64,000 nt of DNA from Nitrobacter hamburgensis X14 (GTDB lineage Bacteria > Pseudomonadota > Alphaproteobacteria > Rhizobiales > Xanthobacteraceae). Below the pieces are notes generated by a model. That model was not told where the DNA came from and did no database searches. It saw only the letters and a list, made by a program, of their open reading frames with translations. Shown one piece after another: positions 26,255-35,039 of the stretch (positions are counted from its first letter, which is position 1; every line of letters begins with the position of its first letter). The stretch spans positions 1,536,001 through 1,600,000 of the forward strand of contig NC_007964.1 in assembly GCF_000013885.1 (NCBI RefSeq). Reading direction: 5' to 3'. Made by a program: the position numbers and the translations under genes.

Positions 26255-26497
26255 AACCGGTATGAGATTCTTGGTGCCGATGTCCGGCTGCGGTTTCGTG
26301 ATCGCGGCGTATGGTGCGACCATCCGGGACAGAGGCACCGGGAGCACGAAGTGCGGGCAGGCCGATCTTGCACGTTGAGCTGCGAGCTCGTGTTAGTAGA
26401 TGGCCGCCTCTGCGACTCGCCCGGTTGCGCTGAGAGCGCGGATCCGTAGTTGTCGTGTCGCCCGCCGCTCCCCTCTGATTATCGAGAGGAGACAGGA
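26255..26497 (+). ncRNA. Predicted bridge-RNA region of the IS110-family element
   Basis: Elements of the IS110 group carry a structured guide RNA in the long non-coding end upstream of the transposase. Here the 5' non-coding end is about 243 nt and the 3' end only about 106 nt, which fits that group rather than IS1111, where the RNA is downstream. The region is GC-rich with many short stems. I could not match guide loops to the target by eye, so the RNA is predicted from family and position only. Confidence 0.45.
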
Positions 26498-27733
26498 ATG
26501 CGACGTGTAATCGGAATTGATACCCACCGTACCTTTGGGGAAGTAGTAATCTGGGAAGATGGTCGACTGCGACACATGGGTCGGGTCGATATGACGCGAA
26601 CTGCGCTGGAAGGCTTCGGCAAAACGCTTCTGACCACCGACGAGGTGGTCATCGAGGCTACCGGTAACTGCATGGCGGTCTCTCGGGTGCTGTCACCGTT
26701 CGTGAAGCGGGTAGTGATCGCCAATCCACTGCAGGTGAAGGCGATCGCGCACGCCCATGTGAAAACCGACAAGATCGACGCCGGCACGCTGGCCAACTTG
26801 TATGCAGCCGGCTACCTGCCGGAGATCTGGACACCCGATGCTGTCACGGAGCGGATGCGCCGCCTGGTGGCGCGACGCTACCAGGTTGTCCGGCATCGGA
26901 CCCGAATCAAGAACGAGGTGCACTCGATCCTCTATGCTCACCTGATTCCGCAGTGCCCTCATGCCGACCTGTTCGGGCGGCTCGGTCGTGCCTGGCTCAT
27001 CCGACAGCAGGTGCCGGATGACGAGCGCGCCGCGATCGAGCGTCATATCCGGGAACTGGATCGGTTGGGAGAGGATCTCGGCGTGCTTGACCGGGAGATC
27101 GCTGAGGGCGCCCTCAGCGATACGGCGATCGAACGGCTGCTCACAATCACTGGCGTCAATCTCACGGTGGCCGCCGGGCTAGTGGCGGCGATCGGCGATA
27201 TAGGCCGCTTTTCCAACCCCCAAAAGCTGGTGAGTTACTTCGGCCTGAACCCACGCGTGCGCCAGTCGGGGCTTGGGGCAGCCCATCACGGGCGGATCAG
27301 CAAGGTCGGACGCAGTCATGCCCGCGCGATGCTGGTGGAAGCCGCCTGGGCAGCCGCCAAGACGCCAGGCCCACTCCATGCCTTCTTCGTCCGCGTCCGG
27401 GCCAGGCGGGGCCATCAGGTCGCTGCCGTTGCAGTGGCGCGCAAGCTGACCGTCCTGTGCTGGCATATGCTGACGAAAGAAACGAACTACCTCTGGGCAC
27501 GCCCCAGTCTCGTTGCCCACAAAATGCGCGGCATGGAGTTGCAAGCCGGCCGACCGCAGAAGAAAGGCAACACGCGCGGCCCCGCCTACGCCTACAACGT
27601 CAAGAAACTCCGGAACCAGGAAATGCGCGTCGCCGAACAGGCACAGAAGGGCTACGAGCACTTTGTCGAAGCCTGGCGCCCGCGCCCGCCAAAAAAGGCG
27701 CGCGGGCGCCTCAATCCGGCAAGGCTCGAATAA
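26498..27733 (+). CDS. IS110-family transposase (DEDD recombinase)
   Basis: The 411-residue protein has the N-terminal DEDD RuvC-like core: D in VIGIDTHRTF, E in VVIEATGN, and D/D in KTDKIDAGTLANLYAAGYLPE. The C-terminal Tnp_20 part contains GRISKVGRSHARAMLVEAAW with the conserved Ser/Arg region. It acts with a bridge RNA to recombine donor and target DNA. The start is the ATG at 26498 with GAGAGGAGACAGG upstream. The frame is intact and this is the innermost, youngest insertion of the nest. Confidence 0.92.
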   Translation: MRRVIGIDTHRTFGEVVIWEDGRLRHMGRVDMTRTALEGFGKTLLTTDEVVIEATGNCMAVSRVLSPFVKRVVIANPLQVKAIAHAHVKTDKIDAGTLANLYAAGYLPEIWTPDAVTERMRRLVARRYQVVRHRTRIKNEVHSILYAHLIPQCPHADLFGRLGRAWLIRQQVPDDERAAIERHIRELDRLGEDLGVLDREIAEGALSDTAIERLLTITGVNLTVAAGLVAAIGDIGRFSNPQKLVSYFGLNPRVRQSGLGAAHHGRISKVGRSHARAMLVEAAWAAAKTPGPLHAFFVRVRARRGHQVAAVAVARKLTVLCWHMLTKETNYLWARPSLVAHKMRGMELQAGRPQKKGNTRGPAYAYNVKKLRNQEMRVAEQAQKGYEHFVEAWRPRPPKKARGRLNPARLE

Positions 27734-27839
27734 GGCTGCCCGGCAGCGCTTTCAGCCGATGCACCGCGCTCCGCCACGAGGTCGCCCACGCAGCAAAATA
27801 ATATCACGACCGGAAAGAAACTGCTTGTCGATCTCATCC

Positions 27840-28852
27840 GTTGTGTAGACGATCCGACGCACCTCGTCAGGGAAGGCAAAGAACGGGATGACCTCGCCCC
27901 AGGCGCGCCGCCAGCTCTGGCCGATGGCGGGGTAGCGCTGGCCCCAGGGGCCGGCCTCGAACGCCGCCAGCGCCTTTTCGGCAGCATCGGCATCGACGGC
28001 GCGGTAGATGTCCTTGAGCGCTGTCGCCAGCCCCTTGCGGTCTTTCCAGGACACGAAGTCCATGGAGTTGCGCAGCAGGTGGACGATGCACGTCTGGACG
28101 ACCGCCTCCGGGAACACAGCGGTGATCGCATCGGGGAAGCCCTTCAGGCCATCAACGACGGCCAGCAGGATATCATCGACGCCGCGGTTCTTGAGCTCGT
28201 TCATCACCCGCAGCCAGAATTTGGCGCCTTCGTTCTGCTCGAGCCACAGGCCGAGCACCTCCTTGGCGCCGTCGGCGCGGACCCCCAGCGCGATGTGGAT
28301 GGCCTTGTTGCGGACCATCCCTTCGTCGCGGATCTTGACCCGGATCGCATCGAAGAAGATCAGCGGATAAACCGGATCGAGTGGTCTTTGCTGCCAGGTG
28401 GCGACTTCGTCGAGAACGGCGTCCGTCACCGTTGAGATCAGGTCCGGCGACACCTCGATACCGTACAGATCGCGCAGGTGCCCGGTGATCTCCCGGGTGC
28501 TCATGCCGCGCGCATACATGGACACGATCTTGTCGTCGAAGCCGGGAAAACGGCGCTGATACTTGGCAATCAACTGCGGATCGAAACTCGACTGGCGATC
28601 GCGCGGTATGTCGATCTCCAGCTTGCCGGTCTCCGTCGTCACGGTCTTGCGGCCGTAGCCGTTACGCGTATTGCCAGCGTCTTCGCCGCTCGCCAGATGA
28701 TGGTCCATCTCCGCGTTTAGCGCGCGCTCGGTCAGAGCCTTCTTGAGCGAATCCAGCAGGCCGCCCTGTTCGAAGGCTGCACTGGCTGCGCCTCCCGCCA
28801 GAAGCTGGTCGAGAAGATCATTTGGTATCGCAGGGTCTTTGCGTCGGGCCAT
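27840..28852 (-). pseudogene. IS256-family transposase, 5' part
   Basis: The fragment starts MARRKDPAIPNDLLDQLLAG and contains the mutator-type core with AEMDHHL, NTRNGYGRKTV, the catalytic stretch FFDAIRVKIRDEG and VVDGLKGFPDAI. It stops at VYTT where the IS110-family element enters. A few foreign codons and a stop beyond the junction would give a truncated product lacking the final catalytic Glu region. Confidence 0.87.
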
Positions 28853-28917
28853 AGTGGGAATCCTTTTTACCCATTATGCACGCCCGCACACGAAATTCCT
28901 GACAGTGTCATCGACTG

Positions 28918-29281
28918 CCACCGCGGCCAAAGCGAGCGGCGGATCACGCTGGGCGCCGACAAGGCCTATGACGTCACCGCATTCGTCGAGGACTTAAGAC
29001 GGCGTTCGGTCACGCCGCACATCGCCATCGACGGGCATTTGAGCAAGACCGGAAAGCCGCGCAAGACCGCGATCGACCAGAGGACTCTCCGTCATGCCGG
29101 ATATGCCGTCAGCCAACGCTGTCGCAAGCGCATCGAGGAGGTGTTCGGCTGGATCAAGGCCTCCGCCGGACTTGCCAAGATCAAGCTGCGAGGCCGCGAC
29201 CGCGTCAACGCCACCTTCACCCTGGCGCTGGCGGCCTACAACCTGATCCGCTTGCCCAAACTCCTGGCAGCCGCCGCGTGA
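28918..29281 (+). pseudogene. IS5-family transposase, 3' part
   Basis: This fragment reads CHRGQSERRITLGADKAYD and continues to the C-terminal RIEEVFGWIKASAGLAKIKL segment, which contains the last catalytic Glu of DDE enzymes, and ends AAYNLIRLPKLLAAAA. It has no start of its own and is the remainder of the gene starting at 25255. Confidence 0.85.
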
Positions 29282-29397
29282 AACACAAGTCGTGCACCGT
29301 CAAGATGCTCGATCAGGACCCTGATGGTGGCGCCGCCCGCAGATCACGCTGACTCCATTCCATATCCGTCTCCGTGGGAAACTTCTTCAACAGCCTG

Positions 29398-30156
29398 CTA
29401 GAACGGCAGCAGCACGTCCATGACCTGTTGACCGTAGCGCGGCTGCTGGACGTCGCTGATCTGGCCGCGGCCGCCGTAGGAGATGCGGGCCTGCGCGATC
29501 TTGCTGGAGTCGATGGTGTTGTCGCTCTGGATATCCTCGGGACGAACGATACCGGCGACGATCAGTTCGCGGATTTCCAGATTGACGCGAATTTCCTGCT
29601 TACCTTCGACCACGAGGTTGCCGTTCGGCAGCACCTGGGTGACGACGGCGGCGACGCTGGTCTGCAGGTTTTCCTGGCGCTGCACCGATCCCTTGCCGTC
29701 GCTCGAGGCGGTGGAGTCGGCGGTCAGAATGCGGCCCGGCAGTACCGCGGTTGCTGGATTTTTGATGACCTTGCTGCCGATGAAATCCGTGATGCCGGAG
29801 TCTTCCTTGTTGGTGCGGCTGCGCTGGGTTTCGTTGGCGATGTTGGCCTTGTCGGTGAAGTTCACGGTCACGGTCAGGAGGTCGCCGACCCGCGCGGCGC
29901 GCTGATCCTTGAAGAACGCGCGCGAGCCGTTCCGCCACAGCGAGTTGGCGTTATAGGACGCCAGTTCCGGCTTCGGCATCGGCATCTGCACGGGCTTGTA
30001 GCCGGGTTGCGTCGTCGGATTGTCGATCGCGGTCAGTTTTGGCCGCTCGCCGATTTGCGAGAGACGATCGATGGACGAGCAACCGCTGGCGAGGCCGGCG
30101 GCCGCCAGCAACGTGCCGGTCAGAACGATGCGGTTGATGTTCGCGGACTTCAACAT
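29398..30156 (-). CDS. flgH: Flagellar L-ring protein FlgH
   Basis: The 252-residue lipoprotein has a signal peptide ending LASGC (Cys 26), the FlgH core SLWRNGSRAFFKDQRAARVGD and the C-terminal GGRGQISDVQQPRYGQQVMD. FlgH forms the outer-membrane ring around the flagellar rod. It is the last gene of the flgF-flgG-flgA-flgH operon, 5 nt after flgA. Its stop codon TAG lies inside the CTAG target duplication of the IS5-family element, so the protein is full-length but its 3' flank is replaced by the IS. Confidence 0.95.
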   Translation of the reverse strand: MLKSANINRIVLTGTLLAAAGLASGCSSIDRLSQIGERPKLTAIDNPTTQPGYKPVQMPMPKPELASYNANSLWRNGSRAFFKDQRAARVGDLLTVTVNFTDKANIANETQRSRTNKEDSGITDFIGSKVIKNPATAVLPGRILTADSTASSDGKGSVQRQENLQTSVAAVVTQVLPNGNLVVEGKQEIRVNLEIRELIVAGIVRPEDIQSDNTIDSSKIAQARISYGGRGQISDVQQPRYGQQVMDVLLPF

Positions 30157-30161
30157 GAACG

Positions 30162-31283
30162 TTACTCAGGTTTTGGAGATACAGGCGCGCTGTTGCCGAC
30201 GGAGACCGGAGCGGATGCGGCGGCCATTGCCGGGGCTTCGGTAGCCGGCGCGGCGCTCGCCAGCCTACGCGGGACGATCGGCGCGACCGGAGAAACCGAC
30301 ACCTGGCCGCGCCCGACCACCACGCCGGATACGGTGCGCTTCGATTGCAGGTTGAGGGCGCTGACGACGTCGCCCTCGGTACCCGACTCGGTCGCCTTGC
30401 CGCGCACGGTGAGATAGATTCCCGCGGCCTGGTAGATCAGGGTCACGGCCTGGTCGCGTTGCACCAGGTCCGGCTTGGTCAGGTCGGCGCGGCGCAGCGC
30501 CTGACCGGCGCGCATCTGCCGCCGCGCCTGCATTCCGATGACATGGTCGCGGTTCGCGGCATCGTTGCCGACCTCGGCTTTGGGCCGGCGCTCCATCACG
30601 ACATCGGAGAATTTCAGCAGCGAGTTGCGGTCGACGTCGCGAGCCAGCACCGCGGCCTCGACGGTCTCGACGGCGGTGCCGGTGAAGCGGAGGCGGGCCG
30701 GCGCGCCGCCGGAGTCGTTGCCGACCTCGAGCGTGACGTCGAAGCGTCCGTTACGCGGGTCGAACCGGGTCACGACCGCGTTGATGGCGCCACTGTTCGT
30801 CGCATCGAGCCGCATCGTCCGAAGGTCTTTGTCGAAGGTCAGCGACAGGTCCCTGGCGTCGCCGAGCCCGTGGCGGTGCTCGAGCGCGACGGCGATCTGC
30901 AATTCGATGGCGTCGGCATCGATCGTGCGCGCGAGGCGCGTCACCACGACGTTGCGGATGCCGTGAGTATCGACGCCGATCACCTGATGGGCGCGCAAGG
31001 CGTCGATCACCTGGGCGGCCGGCAGGGTGCCGGTGGTGCCGGGATCGGGCGCGCGGTAGATCGCGATCTGTGCAGCGACGCCGGCGTTGTCTATGACGTC
31101 GCCGATCCGCACCACTTCGCTTGTGACCTTGACGTCGGCGCGCAGCACGGGGACCGGAATGGCGGCCGCGGTCTGGATTGCGCTCGCCACGACGACGCGG
31201 GGCGGGACCGCCTCGTTCGCGGCCAGCGCCGGAACGGACACCGCCAGCAGCGCGGCGGCGACGGAAAGCGAACGGACGGCCAT
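30162..31283 (-). CDS. flgA: Flagellar P-ring assembly chaperone FlgA
   Basis: The start is the ATG at 31283, giving 373 residues with a signal peptide (MAVRSLSVAAALLAVSVPALA). The C-terminal SAF-type region includes VLARDVDRNSLLKFSDVVMERRP and GQALRRADLTKPDLVQRDQ, the FlgA hallmark. A long Pro/Ala-rich tail follows. FlgA helps FlgI assemble the periplasmic ring. A two-palindrome repeat (31298-31392) lies between it and flgG; the frame continues upstream into that repeat, but the signal peptide fixes the start. Confidence 0.9.
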   Translation of the reverse strand: MAVRSLSVAAALLAVSVPALAANEAVPPRVVVASAIQTAAAIPVPVLRADVKVTSEVVRIGDVIDNAGVAAQIAIYRAPDPGTTGTLPAAQVIDALRAHQVIGVDTHGIRNVVVTRLARTIDADAIELQIAVALEHRHGLGDARDLSLTFDKDLRTMRLDATNSGAINAVVTRFDPRNGRFDVTLEVGNDSGGAPARLRFTGTAVETVEAAVLARDVDRNSLLKFSDVVMERRPKAEVGNDAANRDHVIGMQARRQMRAGQALRRADLTKPDLVQRDQAVTLIYQAAGIYLTVRGKATESGTEGDVVSALNLQSKRTVSGVVVGRGQVSVSPVAPIVPRRLASAAPATEAPAMAAASAPVSVGNSAPVSPKPE

Positions 31284-31297
31284 GGTCAGCCTCCCTG

Positions 31298-31392
31298 GAG
31301 CATGATCCCGAAAAGTGGAAACCGGTTTTCGGAGAGGATCATGCTCAATTAAAAAGATCAGAGTCTGGTTCAACGCAGTTGAATCAGACTCT
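31298..31392. repeat. Composite two-palindrome repeat (copy 1)
   Basis: The first palindrome runs GAGCATGATCC...GGATCATGCTC (31298-31346) with inner arms CCGAAAA/TTTTCGG. The second runs AGAGTCTG...CAGACTCT (31360-31392) with inner TCAAC/GTTGA. The same pair occurs at 43,939-44,040. The second palindrome overlaps the flgG stop codon by two bases. It may act as an mRNA stability or attenuation element between flgG and flgA. Confidence 0.75.
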
Positions 31393-32179
31393 AGCGGAAC
31401 AGCGCGGATGCGGATTGCAGCATCTGATCGGCGGCGCTGATGACCTTGGCGTTCATCTCGTAGGCGCGCTGCGCGGCGATCAGATCGGAGATTTCGGAGA
31501 CCACCTCGACGTTGGCCTGCTCAAGGCTCGACTGCTGCATGTCGCCGTAGCCGTCGATGTTGGCGATGCCGTCCTGGGGAGGACCGGAGGCGGGCGTCTC
31601 GGTGAAGTTGTTGTCGCCGACCGGCTGCAGGCCGGCCTTGTTGACGAAGCGGGTCAGGCCGATCTGGCCAAGCACGGTCGGGGTGGTCTGCCCCGGCAGC
31701 GTCACCGAGACCTGGCCCTGCGCGTTGATGGTGATGCCCGCGGAATTTTGCGGGATCGTGATCGTCGGCTGCACCGGATTGCCCTGCGCGTTGACGATGC
31801 GACCCTGGTTGTCCATCTGGAACGTGCCGTCGCGGGTGTACTGATAGGTGCCATCCGGCATCTGGATCTTGAAGAAGCCTTCGCCGCGGATGGCGATGTC
31901 GAGATCGTTGCCGGTCTGCGAGAGCGTGCCCTGACTCATCAGCCGCGGCGTGCCGACGGTCTTGACGCCGCCGCCGAGATCGATGCCCACGGGCAGGATG
32001 GTGCCCTGATCCGAGGCCTGCGCGCCGACGCGGCGGACGTGGTCGTAGATCAGGTCCTGAAACGCGGCCCGCTGCTTCTTGTAACCGGTGGTGCGCAGGT
32101 TCGCGATGTTGTTGGAGATGACCTGGACGTTCAGCTCCTGGGCCGCCATTCCGGTCGCCGCGGTATAAAGAGCGCGCAT
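31391..32179 (-). CDS. flgG: Flagellar distal rod protein FlgG
   Basis: The 262-residue protein starts MRALYTAATGMAAQELNVQV, contains ISNNIANLRTTGYKKQRAAF and ends NAKVISAADQMLQSASALFR, the conserved rod/hook N- and C-terminal helices. FlgG forms the distal rod and is exported by the flagellar type III system. It is 12 nt downstream of flgF. The length matches the family. Confidence 0.96.
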   Translation of the reverse strand: MRALYTAATGMAAQELNVQVISNNIANLRTTGYKKQRAAFQDLIYDHVRRVGAQASDQGTILPVGIDLGGGVKTVGTPRLMSQGTLSQTGNDLDIAIRGEGFFKIQMPDGTYQYTRDGTFQMDNQGRIVNAQGNPVQPTITIPQNSAGITINAQGQVSVTLPGQTTPTVLGQIGLTRFVNKAGLQPVGDNNFTETPASGPPQDGIANIDGYGDMQQSSLEQANVEVVSEISDLIAAQRAYEMNAKVISAADQMLQSASALFR

Positions 32180-32191
32180 GGTCTGGTTTCC

Positions 32192-32959
32192 TTATGCCGG
32201 AACGTCGGCGAGTTTTTCGATGGCCGATCTTTGCAGGTCGCTTTGCTGTTGCAGCAGCGTCGCCATCTGCGTGTAGGCGCGCGACACCTCGACCATGCGG
32301 CTCATCTCGGTCACCGCATTGACGTTGGATTTTTCGATGAACCCCTGATGGACTCGCGCGCTGGTGTCGGGCCGGGCGGAGTTGCCTGCGCCGGCGGAGT
32401 AGAGGTTGGAGCCTTCCTTGAGCAGCTTCTGCGCCTGCGCGAAGGAGACCAGCCGCAGCTTGCCGCGGATCGAGTCGGCGGCGTTATTGACGCCTTCGAG
32501 CACGGTCACGGTGCCGTCGTTGGAAATCGTGATGTCGTGGTCGGTCTGCTGGAACGTGATCGGGCCGTTGGAGCCGAGCACCGGATTGCCCGATGCCGTC
32601 ACCAGTTGTCCCTGCGCATTGATCTGCAGCCCGCCGTCGCGGGTGTAGCGTTCGCCGGCCGGCGTCTGCACCACCAGGAACGCCTTGCCGTCGATGGCGA
32701 CATCGAGCGGGTTCTTGGTTTGCTCGGTCGGGCCGCCGGCGAAGTCGTGAAAGGTGGCGCGGTCCTGGACGAAACTGAGGCGGCGGTCGCGGCCGACGAA
32801 GTTGTCTTCGTGCGCGCCCGGCATCAGGTATTCCTCGAACAGCGAGCGGTCGGCCTTGTAACCGTTGGTGGTGACGTTCGCGACGTTGTTCGCAACGACA
32901 TCCATCTGCCGTTCGAGCATCATCTGCCGCGACAGTCCGATGAGGAGCGTATTCTCCAT
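32192..32959 (-). CDS. flgF: Flagellar proximal rod protein FlgF
   Basis: The start was placed at the ATG at 32959 (MENTLLIGLSRQMMLERQMD), giving 255 residues; the longer frame adds sequence of no FlgF character. The rod motif VVANNVANVTTNGYKADRSLF and the C-terminal helix (NAVTEMSRMVEVSRAYTQM) are present. FlgF is a proximal rod component. It is the first gene of its operon and is divergent from fliL. Confidence 0.93.
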   Translation of the reverse strand: MENTLLIGLSRQMMLERQMDVVANNVANVTTNGYKADRSLFEEYLMPGAHEDNFVGRDRRLSFVQDRATFHDFAGGPTEQTKNPLDVAIDGKAFLVVQTPAGERYTRDGGLQINAQGQLVTASGNPVLGSNGPITFQQTDHDITISNDGTVTVLEGVNNAADSIRGKLRLVSFAQAQKLLKEGSNLYSAGAGNSARPDTSARVHQGFIEKSNVNAVTEMSRMVEVSRAYTQMATLLQQQSDLQRSAIEKLADVPA

Positions 32960-33165
32960 CGGTGGTTCTCCCCTTGAGGACCCGCGTGAAGGCCCTCCCA
33001 GGCCGCCGCCGGATCGTTTTCGAACCCCACGGCTCTCCCAAGCCTGCGGTTCGCCAGGGGAGTAGCGAAAGCCGTGCCAAGTCTGAAAGATATGTATTTT
33101 CAGCGTATTATGGAAATCAGCCGGCCGGAACAGGCGGCAATTAAGGTCCTGTTGACCATACCGGC

Positions 33166-33180
33166 CCGGCAAAATCTTCC
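33166..33180. promoter_or_regulatory. ftr-like flagellar promoter motif upstream of fliL
   Basis: CCGGCAAAATCTTCC occurs in the flgF-fliL intergenic region and nearly the same string precedes flgB (42201) and lies in the fliO-flgB gap (42007). It resembles the ftr elements bound by FlbD in Caulobacter flagellar promoters. TTAACCAT, half of a CtrA box, lies nearby at about 33208. Function is inferred from recurrence. Confidence 0.45.
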
Positions 33181-33326
33181 TAGTGTATGGTTAAAAGAAA
33201 GGTTCCATTAACCATTGCGAACCTAGTGTTAACGCCAACAGGGCGCGTGTGCGCCGGGGGCATCTGTTTCGCGTATCCGGCCTGCTCGGCGGCATCGGAC
33301 CGACCCTGTTAGCGGGCGAACTGACG

Positions 33327-33821
33327 ATGGCAGAGAAAGATCAGGCCGGAAAAGCGGCAGCCGAGGGCGACGCGCCGCCCGCTCCCAGGAGCAGGCTCAA
33401 GCTGATCGTCGCGGCCGTCGCGGTGCTTTGCCTGGTCGGCGGCGCCGGCACCTGGTTCTTTTTCTTCCGCCATCACGGCGACGAAAGCCACGCGGAAGCC
33501 CCGCCGCCGAAGCCGCCGGCCTTTGTCGATGTCCCGGAGATGCTGGTCAATCTGGTCGGGGCGCCCGGCGAGCGGGTGCAATACCTGAAAGTGAAGGTCG
33601 TTCTCGAGGTCAAGGACGAGCCGCAGGTCGAGACAATCAAGCCGGCGCTGCCGCGGGTCACCGATCTCTTTCAGACCTATATGCGCGAACTGCGCCCCAG
33701 CGATCTCAACGGTTCAGCCGGGCTGTTTCGTCTGAAGGAAGAACTGACCAAGCGGGTCAACACCGCGATCTCGCCCGGCCATGTCAATGCCGTGCTGTTC
33801 AAGGAAGTCGTCATCCAGTGA
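33327..33821 (+). CDS. fliL: Flagellar basal-body protein FliL
   Basis: The start is the ATG at 33327, giving 164 residues. One transmembrane helix (about 24-47) follows a short cytoplasmic N-terminus. The periplasmic part has PEMLVNLVGAPGERVQYLKV and the ending NAVLFKEVVIQ, typical of FliL. FliL associates with stators and the MS ring. It is the first gene of the fliL-fliM-DUF6468-motE operon, 12 nt before fliM. Confidence 0.92.
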   Translation: MAEKDQAGKAAAEGDAPPAPRSRLKLIVAAVAVLCLVGGAGTWFFFFRHHGDESHAEAPPPKPPAFVDVPEMLVNLVGAPGERVQYLKVKVVLEVKDEPQVETIKPALPRVTDLFQTYMRELRPSDLNGSAGLFRLKEELTKRVNTAISPGHVNAVLFKEVVIQ

Positions 33822-33833
33822 GAGGGTGGGATC

Positions 33834-35039
33834 ATGGCGGACGATAACGATCAGCTCGACCAGGATGCAATCGCAGCCCAGTGGGAAGCCTCGCTCGACT
33901 CGGAGGATCCCGCCGAGGCCGCGAAGTCGGCCGCCGCCAATGAACTTACGGAGGCGATGGCGGAACAGTGGGCCGCCATGGTCGACGACGGCGGCCGCAA
34001 TTTCGGCAGCGGCAAGAACGGCGGCGAACGGGTGCTGTCGCAGGAGGAAATCGACAGCCTGCTTGGCTTCAGCGTCGGCGAGATCAACGTCGACGACAAT
34101 TCCGGCATCCGGGCGATCATCGACTCGGCGATGGTGTCGTATGAGCGCCTGCCGATGCTGGAGATCGTGTTCGACCGCCTGGTGCGGCTGATGACGACCT
34201 CCTTGCGCAATTTCACCTCCGACAACGTCGAGGTCTCGCTCGACCGCATCACCTCGGTCCGCTTCGGCGACTACATGAACTCGATTCCCTTGCCCGCGGT
34301 GCTCAGCGTGTTCAAGGCCGAGGAGTGGGAGAACTTCGGGCTGGCGATGGTCGATTCCAGCCTGATCTACTCCATGATCGACGTGCTGCTCGGCGGCCGT
34401 CGCGGCCAGACTTCGCTCCGGATCGAAGGCCGGCCCTACACCACGATCGAAACCAATCTGGTGAAGCGGCTGGTCGAGGTCGTGCTGGCCGATGCCGAGC
34501 AGGCGTTCCGGCCGCTGTCGCCGGTGACGTTCTCGATCGACCGGCTTGAGACCAATCCGCGTTTCGCGGCGATCACCCGCCCGGCCAACGCGGCGATCCT
34601 GGTCCGTCTACGGATCGACATGGAAGACCGCGGCGGCACCATCGAACTGCTGCTTCCCTACGCCACCATCGAGCCGATCCGCAACGTGCTGTTGCAGATG
34701 TTCATGGGCGAAAAGTTCGGCCGCGATCCGATCTGGGAGAGCCACCTCGCCACCGAGATCGCGCAGGCGCAGATCGCCGTCGACGCGGTGCTGTACGAGG
34801 CCGAAATCCCGCTCAAGCAGCTCATGGCCCTGAAGGTCGGCGACACGCTGCCGCTGGACATGCGCCCCGATGCGTCGGTGGCGGTGCGCTGCGGCAGCGT
34901 CACGCTGACCGAAGGCCGCATGGGGCGCGTCGGCGACCGCGTCGCCATTCGCGTGTCGAGGCATTTGCGCAAACCGAACACGACCTTCGCCATGTTCGAG
35001 AGGGCGGACGAACAGACCAAGATGATGGAGGCCCAATGA
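33834..35039 (+). CDS. fliM: Flagellar motor switch protein FliM
   Basis: The 401-residue protein has an extended acidic N-terminus and the LSQEEIDSLLGF motif, then the CheC-like middle domain (NFGLAMVDSSLIYSMIDVLLGG) and the C-terminal SpoA domain (LKVGDTLPLDMRPDA). FliM forms the C-ring and binds phospho-CheY. The stop overlaps the next start by ATGA, indicating coupled translation. Confidence 0.95.
   Translation: MADDNDQLDQDAIAAQWEASLDSEDPAEAAKSAAANELTEAMAEQWAAMVDDGGRNFGSGKNGGERVLSQEEIDSLLGFSVGEINVDDNSGIRAIIDSAMVSYERLPMLEIVFDRLVRLMTTSLRNFTSDNVEVSLDRITSVRFGDYMNSIPLPAVLSVFKAEEWENFGLAMVDSSLIYSMIDVLLGGRRGQTSLRIEGRPYTTIETNLVKRLVEVVLADAEQAFRPLSPVTFSIDRLETNPRFAAITRPANAAILVRLRIDMEDRGGTIELLLPYATIEPIRNVLLQMFMGEKFGRDPIWESHLATEIAQAQIAVDAVLYEAEIPLKQLMALKVGDTLPLDMRPDASVAVRCGSVTLTEGRMGRVGDRVAIRVSRHLRKPNTTFAMFERADEQTKMMEAQ

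Larger units (their letters stand above)
26253..27839 (+). mobile_element. IS110-family element
   Basis: The boundaries come from rebuilding the interrupted IS256 transposase: the flanks ...GAGTTT and GTTGTG... join in frame when 26253-27839 is removed. There are no long terminal inverted repeats and no longer target duplication; only a GT dinucleotide is shared at the junctions, as expected for the core of IS110-type insertion. The element is 1587 nt, with about 245 nt before and 106 nt after the transposase. Confidence 0.85.
26001..28909 (-). mobile_element. IS256-family insertion sequence, interrupted by an IS110-family element
   Basis: The ends share a 26-nt inverted repeat starting ACTGTCAGGAATTTCGTG, three bases inside each terminus. 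ATCGACTG is duplicated at 25993-26000 and 28910-28917, the 8-bp target duplication of this family. Without the internal IS110-type element the unit is about 1.32 kb, the usual length. Confidence 0.88.
25179..29397 (+). mobile_element. IS5-family insertion sequence, interrupted by an IS256-family element
   Basis: Terminal inverted repeats CAGGCTGTTGAAGAAGT are identical at both ends over 17 nt. A 4-bp duplication CTAG flanks them (25175-25178 and 29398-29401), as expected for IS5-type elements. After removing the IS256 unit and one 8-bp duplication, about 1.3 kb remains, a normal size. The right CTAG provides the stop codon of flgH. Confidence 0.88.

Noticed and set aside
31178..32977. 599-codon plus-strand open frame opposite flgG and flgF
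   Set aside because: Antisense shadow of two certain flagellar genes.
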